Positions 16,274 through 23,711 of a DNA stretch of 42,660 nt are shown here, piece after piece (the first letter of the stretch is position 1; the number at the start of each line of letters is the position of its first letter). The notes below the pieces were generated by a model, which saw nothing but the letters and a program-made list of their open reading frames with translations, had not been told where the DNA came from and searched no databases. The DNA is taken from NCBI GenBank assembly GCA_031292665.1, contig JARLGR010000072.1, positions 1-42,660 of the forward strand. The letters run 5' to 3'. A program made the translations under genes and the position numbers. The DNA comes from Mycobacterium sp. (GTDB lineage: Bacteria; Actinomycetota; Actinomycetes; Mycobacteriales; Mycobacteriaceae).

Positions 16274-16897
16274 CTAGCCGAGGCGGCGGACAGTTAGGGG
16301 CCGGACTTCGGCGATGCGGGCATAGTCCCCATCGACGTGCACCACCCCAAGCCCATGATGGACAGCCGTTTCAGCGATCAACAGGTCGCGGATCGGGGTG
16401 CGGTGCCACAGCCACCGGTCCCGGCCCGGTTCGCCCGGGTGGGGCTCGTAGCCGCTGTCGAAGGACAGGCGCTCGTAGCTGCGGCCCATGCTGTTGACGC
16501 GCCGGACGGTGACGTCGGTCAGCGGCGGAGGCGGCGCGAAAAACCCCTCCGGCTTTTCGAGCCAGCCTTTCTCGCCGTACAACTCCAGGGTCGCGGTCAC
16601 CTCGCCATTGACCCGCTCGACTTTCTGCGCGTCGGGGAGCGGCCGCTGCAAGCGAAACGCCGCGAGCACGATTTCGTCGCGGAAGGCGTGCGTCGCGAGG
16701 GCAATGGTCCGCCGTGCCACCGGAAGCTCGCTGGGCTCGCGATCCAGGTAAGTACCCCAGGAGCGGGCGTAGAAGCCGCCCGTCCTGGTAAACGGCCTCA
16801 CCGCATGCGAAAGGGGATTGGCGCCACCACGGCGCCGACGCGGATCGGCATCGTCTGCTGCGGCCACCGGAGAATCGGTCTGTTCCATGTCCTGCAT
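16274..16897 (-). CDS. Chimeric protein: alpha/beta-hydrolase N-terminal region fused to the C-terminal end of a PIN (VapC-like) domain
   Basis: 207 residues from ATG 16897 (or 16888). Residues 26-160 resemble the N-terminal region of a large mycobacterial alpha/beta-hydrolase family (TRTGGFYARSWGTYLDREPS, LELYGEKGWLEKPEGFF, SFDSGYEPHPGEPGRDRW). Instead of the hydrolase core, the sequence switches after GRDRWL to HRTPIRDLLIAETAVHHGLG, then VVHVDGDYARIAEVRPL, which reads as the last ~45 residues of a VapC/PIN toxin. The hydrolase lacks its nucleophile and lid; the PIN part lacks the first Asp and the Glu. Neither enzyme can be functional, and an in-frame recombination or deletion is the simplest origin. 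No antitoxin gene is next to it. Assignments are from memory of family patterns. Confidence 0.6.
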   Translation of the reverse strand: MQDMEQTDSPVAAADDADPRRRRGGANPLSHAVRPFTRTGGFYARSWGTYLDREPSELPVARRTIALATHAFRDEIVLAAFRLQRPLPDAQKVERVNGEVTATLELYGEKGWLEKPEGFFAPPPPLTDVTVRRVNSMGRSYERLSFDSGYEPHPGEPGRDRWLWHRTPIRDLLIAETAVHHGLGVVHVDGDYARIAEVRPLTVRRLG

Positions 16898-17040
16898 CTA
16901 GCCCCTTTTCCGCTGAATACCGCTCGGCGCGAGACGGGCCTCCGTCAGACTAATGCGGCCGACCGGGGCCCGTTGTCGAGGGGCTGCCCGCGTCTAGCAT
17001 GTGCGTGAAGCATCGCCAACTGCCAGGCAGGGGAAACCTC

Positions 17041-17490
17041 ATGGTCGAGATTCACGTAGAGCGGACCATCGCCGCGCCGACGGAACGGGTCTTCGATTGG
17101 CTGGCCGACCCGGAAAGTTTGACTGCCGCTCCACTGGTTCTCAAGGCCGGTTGGGCGACCGGCTATTCGGCGGCCAAGGTGGGTGCCCTGCGAAGGGTGG
17201 TCGCGATTGGCTCGTGGTTCCGCGAAGAGATCACAGCCTACGACCGGCCGCGCAACTACTCATACCTCATCGTCGGCTCCTTCCCGCCGTTCGATCACGA
17301 GGGCGGCACCCTGACGTTCTCCCCGTCGGGCGATGGCACGCACGTCGACTGGCTGAGCCACTACACCCACCCGGCGCGCTCCGGGGGCAAGCTGACCGAG
17401 GCGGTCACCTCTCGGCTGCTTCGCTCAAGCTTCCTCGCGGTCCTCGCCGGCTGCGCGAAGGCACTGGAGAGCGAATCGGCCACGCGCTGA
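17041..17490 (+). CDS. SRPBCC (START/Bet v1-like) protein
   Basis: 149 residues from ATG 17041, preceded by GGCAGGGG; longer in-frame starts at 16999 add residues without family similarity. The opening VEIHVERTIAAPTERVFDWL is the typical first strand and helix of the polyketide-cyclase/START-like fold. The middle has the paired strands (WFREEITAYDRPRNYSYLIV, GGTLTFSPSGDGTHVDW), and the long C-terminal helix is SFLAVLAGCAKALESES. Such proteins bind hydrophobic ligands in a cavity; some are cyclases or lipid carriers. The stop is 13 bp before the amidohydrolase start, so the two are an operon and may act on the same ligand. Confidence 0.85.
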   Translation: MVEIHVERTIAAPTERVFDWLADPESLTAAPLVLKAGWATGYSAAKVGALRRVVAIGSWFREEITAYDRPRNYSYLIVGSFPPFDHEGGTLTFSPSGDGTHVDWLSHYTHPARSGGKLTEAVTSRLLRSSFLAVLAGCAKALESESATR

Positions 17491-17503
17491 AGGTTCTTGG
17501 TCA

Positions 17504-18451
17504 ATGACTCAGAATCCTGCCGAACCTCGGGTGCCCGTCATCGACATGTGGGCGCCGCTCGTCCCGTGCGCCGAGATCATCGAGGACCTGCGGGCCGGAT
17601 TTCCCGCCGAACAGCTGCAGTACCTGGAGGTGTTCACCAAGAGAACGGTCGGCGCCGAGCAGTTCAGCGATTACGCGCAGTCGCTGCGCCAGAACGACGA
17701 CCACATACTGGAGTCCCTTGACGCGGCCGGCATCACCCGCAGCGTGATCAGCGGGTTTGATGAAAAGTCAACGTGCGGGATCACTTTCGTGCACAACGCC
17801 GCAGTGGCCGCCGTGGCGGAACGCCATCCCGACCGGTTTGTGCCCTTCGCCGGCGCCGATATCATGGCCGGGAGTTCCGTGGTGGACGAATTCGAGCGCT
17901 GGGTGCTCGAGCGCGGTTTCCGGGGGCTGAGCCTGCGGCCGTTCATGATCGGACGGCCCGCGACCGATCCCGCCTACGTGCCGTTCTACGCCAAGTGTGT
18001 CGAACTCGGTGTGCCCCTTTCGATTCACACCTCTGCCAATTGGACCCGGACGCGGCCCAGCGATCTCGGCCATCCCCGCCACATCGACGAGGTCGCCTGC
18101 GGCTTCCCCGAGCTCACCATCCTGATGAGCCACGGCGGCTACCCGTGGGTGCTTGAGGCATGCCTGATCGCATGGAAACACCCCAACGTCTATCTGGAAT
18201 TGGCCGCGCACCGTCCGAAGTACTTCACCGCGCCCGGCGCCGGATGGGAGCCGCTCATGCGCTTCGGGCAGACGACAATCCGCAACAAGATCCTCTACGG
18301 CACTGGCGCATTCCTCATCAACCGGCCCTATACGCAACTGTGCGACGAGATGCGCGCGTTGCCGATTCAGCGGGAGGTCCTCGACGATTGGTTGTGGCGA
18401 AACGCCACTCATCTACTCCAGACTGCCGATAAAGATGACCGTCTGGTGTGA
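17504..18451 (+). CDS. Amidohydrolase-2 family (TIM-barrel) protein
   Basis: 315 residues from ATG 17504. The N-terminus VPVIDMWAPLVP replaces the usual metal-binding DxHxH with DMWAP, so the first two His ligands are absent, which is notable. Later barrel motifs are present: GFRGLSLRPFM, LGVPLSIHTSANW (His ligand), FPELTILMSHGGYPWVLEA (His ligand) and the closing NKILYGTGAF, in which the usual Asp of the GSD motif is changed to Gly. Relatives with a full site are metal-dependent decarboxylases or hydrolases. With ligands missing this member may be metal-free, non-hydrolytic or inactive. It is co-transcribed with the SRPBCC gene. The family call is solid; the reaction is not known. Confidence 0.82.
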   Translation: MTQNPAEPRVPVIDMWAPLVPCAEIIEDLRAGFPAEQLQYLEVFTKRTVGAEQFSDYAQSLRQNDDHILESLDAAGITRSVISGFDEKSTCGITFVHNAAVAAVAERHPDRFVPFAGADIMAGSSVVDEFERWVLERGFRGLSLRPFMIGRPATDPAYVPFYAKCVELGVPLSIHTSANWTRTRPSDLGHPRHIDEVACGFPELTILMSHGGYPWVLEACLIAWKHPNVYLELAAHRPKYFTAPGAGWEPLMRFGQTTIRNKILYGTGAFLINRPYTQLCDEMRALPIQREVLDDWLWRNATHLLQTADKDDRLV

Positions 18452-18454
18452 CGT

Positions 18455-18472
18455 ACCGGCCGGCGCGCCGGT
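18455..18472. terminator. GC-rich palindrome after the amidohydrolase gene
   Basis: Four bp after the stop codon the sequence holds a perfect 12-bp palindrome, CCGGCGCGCCGG (18460-18471), within ACCGGC...GCCGGT. It can form a strong hairpin but is not followed by a T run. Mycobacterial terminators often lack one, so a role in ending the SRPBCC/amidohydrolase transcript is possible. Confidence 0.35.
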
Positions 18473-18608
18473 CGTAGTGCAATACCGCAACCGAGGGATG
18501 AATTCCGGAACCATTGGAATCAAATGCATTTGGCGTAACCTGCGGCGTTTCGATACCCGGTTAGGCAGTGGAACTTCAGTCGGCGCAGACCGGCGACGTG
18601 GCCCTCTG

Positions 18609-20165
18609 CTCAGAATCAGTCGTACAGGAGCGCTTTGACTATCGTGACCGTTTGTTCAGCACGACGGATCGGGTTCCTCGAGCCCGGCGCTGCCGGCCTG
18701 ACATTCAGAGTCTATGCCGTGGATTATATTTCGTTGTTCCTCGGTGCGTTTATCCCGTAACGGCTCTGCTAACTGTGTGCCCAAAAAAATGAGCCCTCGG
18801 CCGACGGCCGCCAGTGCACGGTTCGTCGTGGTTGCGGCGGCTTCGATGCTGGCGAAGGCAGCATCGAGCAGGCTCGGAATGTGGAAGTCCTCCCAGGTCT
18901 CGACCTGGTGGTGGCGGGCCTTTGCGAAACTGTCGAGCTCGTCGCGAAGGGCGCGGCGCTGTTTGGCCAGCTCTCGCACCGCCCAGAATCGGAAGCCGTC
19001 GAGGGTCTCTGGCCTCGCGAACCGGTCGAGTATTTCCTTCGCGTTCCGGTAGATGTGGGCGTCTTCCCGGAGATGATGGTCGACGAGCTCGCGAGCTTCA
19101 TCGATCGCTCGCAGCAGCTGCTCTGGTTGCGTCGACTCGATTCGCGCGAGGTTCAGACGCTGCCATTTGTGCAGCGACTCCTCTGCGATCACCAGCAGGC
19201 TCAAAGCGTCACCAAGCCGGTTGTCGTTGATCGCGTTTCGCAGCTTCTCGGCGCGCTGCTGCACGGGCAGGTTGTGATCGAAAGACGCCAGGATGCGCAC
19301 GACATGGTTGCGTAGTTGCTCGACTGTGACGTTAAGCGCCGGCCCTAGGACGGCCACCGAATCCCAGTACGCATCGGGTATCGACCCGTACTTTTCCAGT
19401 GAGTCAACCATCCGCGAAATCGTCAGGTTATTGCCTAGAACGTCGCCGGCGCGCTGTGCCCGGGCAACTTCCAGCACTAGCTCGACTTTGTCCTCCACGC
19501 GACGGACGGCGTCTTCCACCTGAGCAACCGCGGACTTCAACGCCATCTGCACCGCGATCATCTGCACCGACATCATCGCGTCTGGGCCGAGCACCGCCGG
19601 TCGCCACTGAATTTGTGCCAGGAACTGGCCATCATCAGCCAGTGCCGTCATCCGAAAGAAGCCGTCGCTACCGGGAATCAGATCACAATTCTTCAACACG
19701 TTAACGCTATCGCGATGCAGCTGAACGTACTTGCCGGTGTCGGCCAGTAGAGACGTCAGCCCGGCGAGCCTGCTCACGGCGTTCGCGAGCGAGGCGCGGT
19801 CGATCCCGGCGACCCGCATGGCTTGCCCGGCGGTCGCCCGCAGCCGGATCAGGTAGGACTCGATAGCGGCAGGGTCACCGCCGAGCAGGAGGGCCTCGTC
19901 GTGGAACGACACCACGACCTCGTCGGTATCGGTCCCGGTATCGGTCACCGCCGACACGTCGGACACCTCGGATGTGCTCATGGCACCCCTAATAATCCGT
20001 CGGCTGCAAGCAAGCAGGTCGAGAGTTAGCGGGTACTTATCGGCTAGCGAGTCCGAACATTACACCCATGCTTCAAGCGAACCCTCCAGTTCGACGTCTG
20101 TTGGGTGGGAATTCACCCAGAATGAGAACTGGGTCGCAGCCATACCGGCAGCACGACGACGGCAC
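18609..20165. repeat. Dispersed direct duplication, copy 2 (pairs with 8242-9795)
   Basis: Same content and order as copy 1: downstream flank beginning CTCAGAATCAGT, the 441-codon gene, and about 180 bp of upstream DNA (AATAATCCGTCGGC, ATCGGCTAGCGAGT, GGAATTCACCC, CATACCGGCA). Similarity continues upstream to about 20165. A second, shorter similar block follows at 20695-20820, in the same relative order as in copy 1. Confidence 0.85.
18656..19981 (-). CDS. Unrecognised helical protein, paralogue B (441 residues)
   Basis: ATG start at 19981 with AGGGGTG just upstream. It is co-linear with paralogue A (8308-9585) and about 84% identical over 412 residues by hand count. The core 151-300, including VEDAVRRVEDKVELVLEVAR and RAGDVLGNNLTISRMVDSLE, is nearly invariant, while the N-terminal region 51-150 and the last 60 residues have drifted. 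The C-terminus extends past LRDKRTEEQ into a different Cys-containing tail (ending DPSC). The two genes keep their reading frames despite many nucleotide differences, and synonymous positions change far more than the core amino acids, so both appear to be maintained proteins. Function unknown; no catalytic motif, signal peptide or clear membrane span is visible. Confidence 0.8.
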   Translation of the reverse strand: MSTSEVSDVSAVTDTGTDTDEVVVSFHDEALLLGGDPAAIESYLIRLRATAGQAMRVAGIDRASLANAVSRLAGLTSLLADTGKYVQLHRDSVNVLKNCDLIPGSDGFFRMTALADDGQFLAQIQWRPAVLGPDAMMSVQMIAVQMALKSAVAQVEDAVRRVEDKVELVLEVARAQRAGDVLGNNLTISRMVDSLEKYGSIPDAYWDSVAVLGPALNVTVEQLRNHVVRILASFDHNLPVQQRAEKLRNAINDNRLGDALSLLVIAEESLHKWQRLNLARIESTQPEQLLRAIDEARELVDHHLREDAHIYRNAKEILDRFARPETLDGFRFWAVRELAKQRRALRDELDSFAKARHHQVETWEDFHIPSLLDAAFASIEAAATTTNRALAAVGRGLIFLGTQLAEPLRDKRTEEQRNIIHGIDSECQAGSAGLEEPDPSC

Positions 20166-20269
20166 CAGGCAGGGCGTCACGTGCGTCCACACGGAGACCA
20201 CTGCCTTGTTCAAGGGAGTTCAGTCGCTGCCGCGGTGGCCGGTTAAGGTTGGTCAGCCCCCAACACCGG

Positions 20270-20612
20270 ATGCTCGAACGTGCGATGCGCGAATGGGCGC
20301 GCACGGACCCGGCCGCCGCCGCCAATGTTCGCGGGGCCGACCGGCGCCTGCTGCGCGTGGTCACCAAGGCCTACAGCGACTACGGGCTCAGCCCGGCCGA
20401 CGCCAAGCTGCGCGCCGAACTTGACCTATGCGGCCGGCATCAGGCTCCTGCACCTGGCCGCCACCGCCGAACAGGCACAAAACGCGACGGAACGGGAACG
20501 ATTCCTGGAGCTCATGTTGGCCGGCCTGCTCGGAGTTCCTGAAAACGAGCTAACTGCCGTCACGACACCCCGAGCGGGGGTCGGGTCAGCCGGAACACCG
20601 CTGGTGGCGTAG
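20270..20612 (+). pseudogene. TetR-family regulator remnant: ligand-binding domain only, frameshifted
   Basis: The first frame reads MLERAMREWARTDPAAAANV, RGADRRLLRVVTKAYSDYG and LSPADAKLRAEL, which is the usual C-terminal regulatory-domain pattern of TetR proteins. Around 20421-20424 one extra base shifts the continuation into the next frame, where TYAAGIRLLHLAATAEQAQN and RERFLELMLAGLLG follow. The DNA-binding N-terminal domain is absent: upstream sequence is the duplicated flank of paralogue B. It is a decayed fragment with no regulatory capacity. Confidence 0.65.
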
Positions 20613-20694
20613 CCTCAACCACTGAGCCGTTTCGTTGTCAGCGGTGGTCCACCGCTGTCCCCGCGGGTGACACCCACAGGCAATGTGATTCCTC

Positions 20695-20820
20695 CGTCGC
20701 CCGGCGCCTGCCGGGTGGTCGATGTCGACCGTGAAGGAACTGCCTGTGGATAGCGCAAAACTTGGTGTCACCACCGGCCATCCCACTGCCACCCTGCCCG
20801 CACCATTTGCGCAGCGTTAT
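20695..20820. repeat. Short duplicated block, copy 2 (pairs with 10650-10775)
   Basis: Promoter region and first ~30 codons of the DUF5994 gene, shared with the truncated copy at 10650-10775. Matching landmarks are GTCGATG-CGACCGTGAAGG, GCCTGTGGAT and GGCCATCCCACTGCCACC. The order relative to the helical-protein gene is the same in both copies, but the DNA between the two blocks differs. Confidence 0.65.
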
Positions 20821-21345
20821 GACGACGGGGTGCACTCAGTGCCGATAGCGACACATTGCGTGGCAGGACTACGCCGCCACGACCCGGTCAGGCTCTGCGT
20901 AGCTCGCGAATTAGGCCATGACATCGACGGTGGGTGGTGGCCACGCGCCGACCGAATGTCGAATGAATTGCCCGCCCTCATTGCGGTCCTGACCCCGCTG
21001 CTCGGTGACATCACGTCCATCAACGTCAACTGGCCATCGCTACAACGACCACCCGACTTGAACTGGCGGGGATGGGAACACAAGCGCCAGCATGTGATGA
21101 CCGTCAGCGGGTGGGATGCCTGTGTGAATCTCCTGATCATCCCCTATGCGACCAACACCGCGCTCGCCCTGATGGTGCTGCGCCGCGCAGCCAATCTGCC
21201 CATCAACTCCGGGGACCTTAACAAACCCGCATTCCTGACCGCTGGGTCGATTCTGCTTGCCGCACAAGGGCAATGCGCGCAGAGCGATTGCAACGACTCC
21301 CGTCCGCGACAGCTGCTCACGGCCCGACCGATAGCTTCGAAGTAA
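20722..21345 (+). CDS. DUF5994 family protein
   Basis: 207 residues from ATG 20722. The family pattern is GHDIDGGWWPRADRMSNELP then ALIAVLTPLLGDITSINVNW, followed by WRGWEHKRQHVMTVSGWDAC and a hydrophobic strand plus helix (NLLIIPYATNTALALMVLRR). DUF5994 proteins are small, mostly mycobacterial, with no assigned function. The Gly-Trp-Trp-Pro-Arg motif is the most recognisable element. The N-terminal ~45 residues (STVKELPVDSAK, GHPTATLPAPFAQRY) are variable and correspond to the block duplicated at 10650. The C-terminal ~40 residues contain several Cys and look unstructured. No operon partner: the next gene is convergent. Confidence 0.7.
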   Translation: MSTVKELPVDSAKLGVTTGHPTATLPAPFAQRYDDGVHSVPIATHCVAGLRRHDPVRLCVARELGHDIDGGWWPRADRMSNELPALIAVLTPLLGDITSINVNWPSLQRPPDLNWRGWEHKRQHVMTVSGWDACVNLLIIPYATNTALALMVLRRAANLPINSGDLNKPAFLTAGSILLAAQGQCAQSDCNDSRPRQLLTARPIASK

Positions 21346-21387
21346 CGCCAAACTGTCACGGACAATGGCGTTCCGACGTAAAGTGTT

Positions 21388-22557
21388 CTAGATCATCGCG
21401 ATCGGGGAGATCTTTGCGCCAATCGCCAACGCCCCGGCCAACTCTCGGCCCGTGTCGTAATCGAACACCACATGCCCGGCGGCGACGTTCACGTCCCGCT
21501 GGAAACGCTGCATCGGGTTGGACAGGAACTGCGCGCTGGCACCGGAGGCCCCCAGCAGGTCATTGATGATCGCCCGGCTCTCCTGCACGGTGTGGGCGGC
21601 GGCCAGCCGCGCGTCGGCGCGCACGGACCGGCTCACCCGTTCGCCGTCGGCGACGAGGCGCTCGATGCCGTCGGCGGTCTCGGCGATCAGCGCCCGCAAC
21701 GCGCGCAGCCGCACCCGCGCGTCCCCCAGCCGGATCTGGGCGGCGGGCTGATCCTTTTGCACCACACCGCTATACGCCAGGACGCGGCCGCCCAGCCGGT
21801 CGGCGAACAGGTCGGTCACCCGCTCGGCGGCGCCGAGCACCGGCATCGCCGCCACCAGCGCCAGCGCGGGAACCATCGGCCACCGGTAAGTCGGCACCCC
21901 GTGCGCACGCGCTCCGGGTGCCGTCCCGGCGTAGATGTCGGCCACCGCGACCATGCGGTGCTCAGGAACGAAGGCGTCGGTGACGATGACATCGTGGGAA
22001 CCGGTGCCGCGCATGCCCGCGGTCTGCCACGTATCGGCGACACCGACCTCGTCGGCGGGCAGCACCGCGAGTACCGGGTCGATGCGGTCCGGCCGCTCGA
22101 TGAGCGCCCCGACGATCACCCAGTCGGCATTCATCGCACCCGTCGCCCAGGACCATTTGCCGGTCAGGCGCACGCCGCCGCCGGCCGGGACGCCGCGGCC
22201 GGTCGGGGCCAGCGGTGCCGGCGCCAGCACCGGTCCCGACGCGAACACTTACTACTGGGCTTGCGGGTCGAACAACGCCAGCATCCAGTTGTGCAGCGCG
22301 TAGAAACCCAGCGTCCACGCGCTCGAGGCGCAGCCGTGGGCCATGCGCCGAACCGGTTGCAGCAGTTCGGGAAAAGGCGCCTGAAGTCCGCCGAACCGGG
22401 CGGGCAGCAACAACCGAAACAGGTTGGTCTGCCGGAACTCGCTCACCGTGGCCGTGGGCAGCCGGCGCAGCCGCTCGGCCACCTCGGCGCGCTCGGCCAG
22501 CCGTGCGACGAATTCGTCGGTGATCCCGTGGAGCGGGCGGTCATCGACCACGGTCAT
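21388..22557 (-). pseudogene. HsaA-like flavin-dependent monooxygenase (acyl-CoA dehydrogenase fold), broken by two adjacent stops
   Basis: Read from ATG 22557 the first 101 codons give the N-terminal helical domain (FVARLAERAEVAERLRRLPT, TNLFRLLLPARFGGLQAPFP, GCASSAWTLGFYALHNWMLA, LFDPQAQ). Two consecutive stops, TAG (22254-22252) and TAA (22251-22249), follow, and the same frame then continues for 287 codons (VFASGPVLAPAPLAPTGRG, LTGKWSWATGAMNADWVIVG, GMRGTGSHDVIVTDAFVPEH, LGASGASAQFLSNPMQRFQRD). In 3-HSA hydroxylase oxygenases the matching spot reads AQEEVW, so two Glu codons (GAG GAA) each became a stop by a G-to-T change. The protein would otherwise be a full-length ~390-residue oxygenase of aromatic or steroid ring hydroxylation. 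A GTG at 22248 could restart the second half, but without the N-terminal domain it should not bind flavin normally. Confidence 0.75.
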
Positions 22558-22611
22558 GCGGTCGACCGTAACATGCCTTTTTGTGCGGCCCGCGTGGCCA
22601 TCTGACGTCCG

Positions 22612-22671
22612 GCGAGCAGACGCAGAATCGCATGTGGGAGGTCCGCGTGATGCGATTTCGCGTTTGCTCGC
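22612..22671. repeat. 60-bp palindromic element, copy A
   Basis: Arms GCGAGCAGACGCAGAATCGC(A) (22612-22632) and TGCGATTTCGCGTTTGCTCG(C) (22651-22671) are inverted repeats with three mismatches over 21 bp; the centre is 18 bp. It lies between the start of the broken monooxygenase and the end of vapC. The same element recurs at 30258-30317 and 34506-34565. Confidence 0.85.
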
Positions 22672-22840
22672 AACGAAGTTCGCGCAGGCCGGCGACCCGG
22701 AGCCCGTGCGAGGTTGCGCCGCGCGTAGGTTCCTCGAGCACCCGGTCGGCCTTGGCGAACCCGCCGAGATGGTTCTCGCCGGGGACGCAAGATGAACTCG
22801 GCGTCGGGCATTCCGAGACTGGTATGTGTGCCGCTCCTGC

Positions 22841-23230
22841 CTACTCGCTGGTCGCGACGGTCAACCCGAGCTCGGTTGCTCGAGCGGCGAGTTTGTCATC
22901 GAAGGTGGCGATCGCAGCGTTGTGCTGCTGCGCGCTGTAGAGCACGCAGCAGTCCGGCATCTTCAGCAGGGTGGTAGCGCGCAACTCACCCAGGCGACGG
23001 GCAGCGCTGGCCGGAAGGTCGAGGCTCTCGATCTGCAACTGTTCCAGCAGCCGGTGGAGCTTGTCGGCTTGCCCGGCCCGGGCGGCACCGACGGAGACCT
23101 CGGCGAGCGTGACAACGCTGGCGGCGAATGCCTCCAGCGCACGCGCCCGCAGCAGAGCAGTCGCGTCGGTATGGTGCGCGTCGGCCGACTCGAAATGCCC
23201 GATCAACACGCTCGCGTCGAGGATGATCAC
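22841..23230 (-). CDS. VapC-type PIN-domain toxin (ribonuclease)
   Basis: 129 residues from ATG 23230. The PIN active-site acids are in place: Asp5 (MIILDASVLIGHF), Glu44 (TLAEVSVGAARAG), Asp93 (MPDCCVLYSAQQ) and Asp111/112 (IATFDDKLAARATELG). VapC toxins are Mg-dependent endoribonucleases that cut specific tRNAs or rRNA and stop growth when not bound by VapB. The start codon overlaps the stop of the upstream vapB by 4 bp, the standard coupled arrangement. The length is normal and the frame intact, so it is likely functional. The target RNA cannot be predicted. Confidence 0.9.
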   Translation of the reverse strand: MIILDASVLIGHFESADAHHTDATALLRARALEAFAASVVTLAEVSVGAARAGQADKLHRLLEQLQIESLDLPASAARRLGELRATTLLKMPDCCVLYSAQQHNAAIATFDDKLAARATELGLTVATSE

Positions 23231-23496
23231 TTGGGCCAGTCCTGGCGCAGCTCCTCAAGGTAGTCGGTTCCGAAGACACCGGCCAGTGTGCCGCTAGTCT
23301 TTTCGACCGCTTGCTGGCGTTGGCGAGCGACTTCGGTGTGATCGTGCACGAGGGTGTTCCGGCCCGCGAGGATCAGTTGACGCAACAGAGCGCCCGGCTT
23401 GTTGGCGAGCTCGGGCCACGTGCGACGGGCGATCTCGAGCGCATTCGTGATGTCGTCAGTCTCGGTGATGGCGTGGCGCCGGTGGTTGGTGGGCAT
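23227..23496 (-). CDS. VapB-type antitoxin
   Basis: 89 residues from ATG 23496; an in-frame extension upstream to 23565 would cross the operator repeats and is rejected. It begins MPTNHRRHAITETDDITNAL, with further helices EIARRTWPELANKPGALLRQ and LILAGRNTLV, and a long C-terminal helix that would wrap the toxin (RQQAVEKTSGTLAGVFG, ending YLEELRQDWPK). VapB binds and neutralises the neighbouring VapC, and the complex usually represses its own promoter. The repeats at 23505-23538, nine bp upstream of the start codon, are the likely binding site. Confidence 0.82.
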   Translation of the reverse strand: MPTNHRRHAITETDDITNALEIARRTWPELANKPGALLRQLILAGRNTLVHDHTEVARQRQQAVEKTSGTLAGVFGTDYLEELRQDWPK

Positions 23497-23504
23497 CTGC
23501 GCAA

Positions 23505-23538
23505 GTGTAACACCGTGTGTGTAGGTGTAACACCGTGT
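23505..23538. promoter_or_regulatory. Tandem operator repeats upstream of vapBC
   Basis: The 14-mer GTGTAACACCGTGT occurs twice, at 23505-23518 and 23525-23538, 20 bp apart centre to centre, i.e. on the same face of the helix over two turns. Each contains the near-palindrome GTGTAACAC. The position immediately upstream of vapB fits autoregulation by the VapBC complex. The minus-strand promoter must overlap these repeats, and the short leader suggests a leaderless or nearly leaderless transcript. Confidence 0.65.
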
Positions 23539-23711
23539 CGTCCGGCGAGAACTACCGGGTTGCACGCGATGGATGCGTTGGGCGTTCGAGCTCGCCCAAG
23601 GCCCGACGGTTATCCCACTCGCGCGCTCAACGGCTTCGGTGAAACTTGGGCAGGCGCTGAGTTGCCATCGCAGATCGCCTCTTTGTCGGTGTGCGTGCGT
23701 ATGTTCGCCGC

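Noticed and set aside
22249..22254. Stop-codon recoding (readthrough or pyrrolysine-type) in the HsaA-like gene
   Set aside because: Two different stops in tandem make efficient readthrough unlikely, and no recoding element or dedicated tRNA is visible; loss of function is simpler.
22558..22840. A possible short gene on the minus strand between vapC and the broken monooxygenase
   Set aside because: The frames beginning at about 22811 and 22741 are Arg-rich, mutually inconsistent and run into palindrome copy A. A decayed fragment is possible but I recognise no family.
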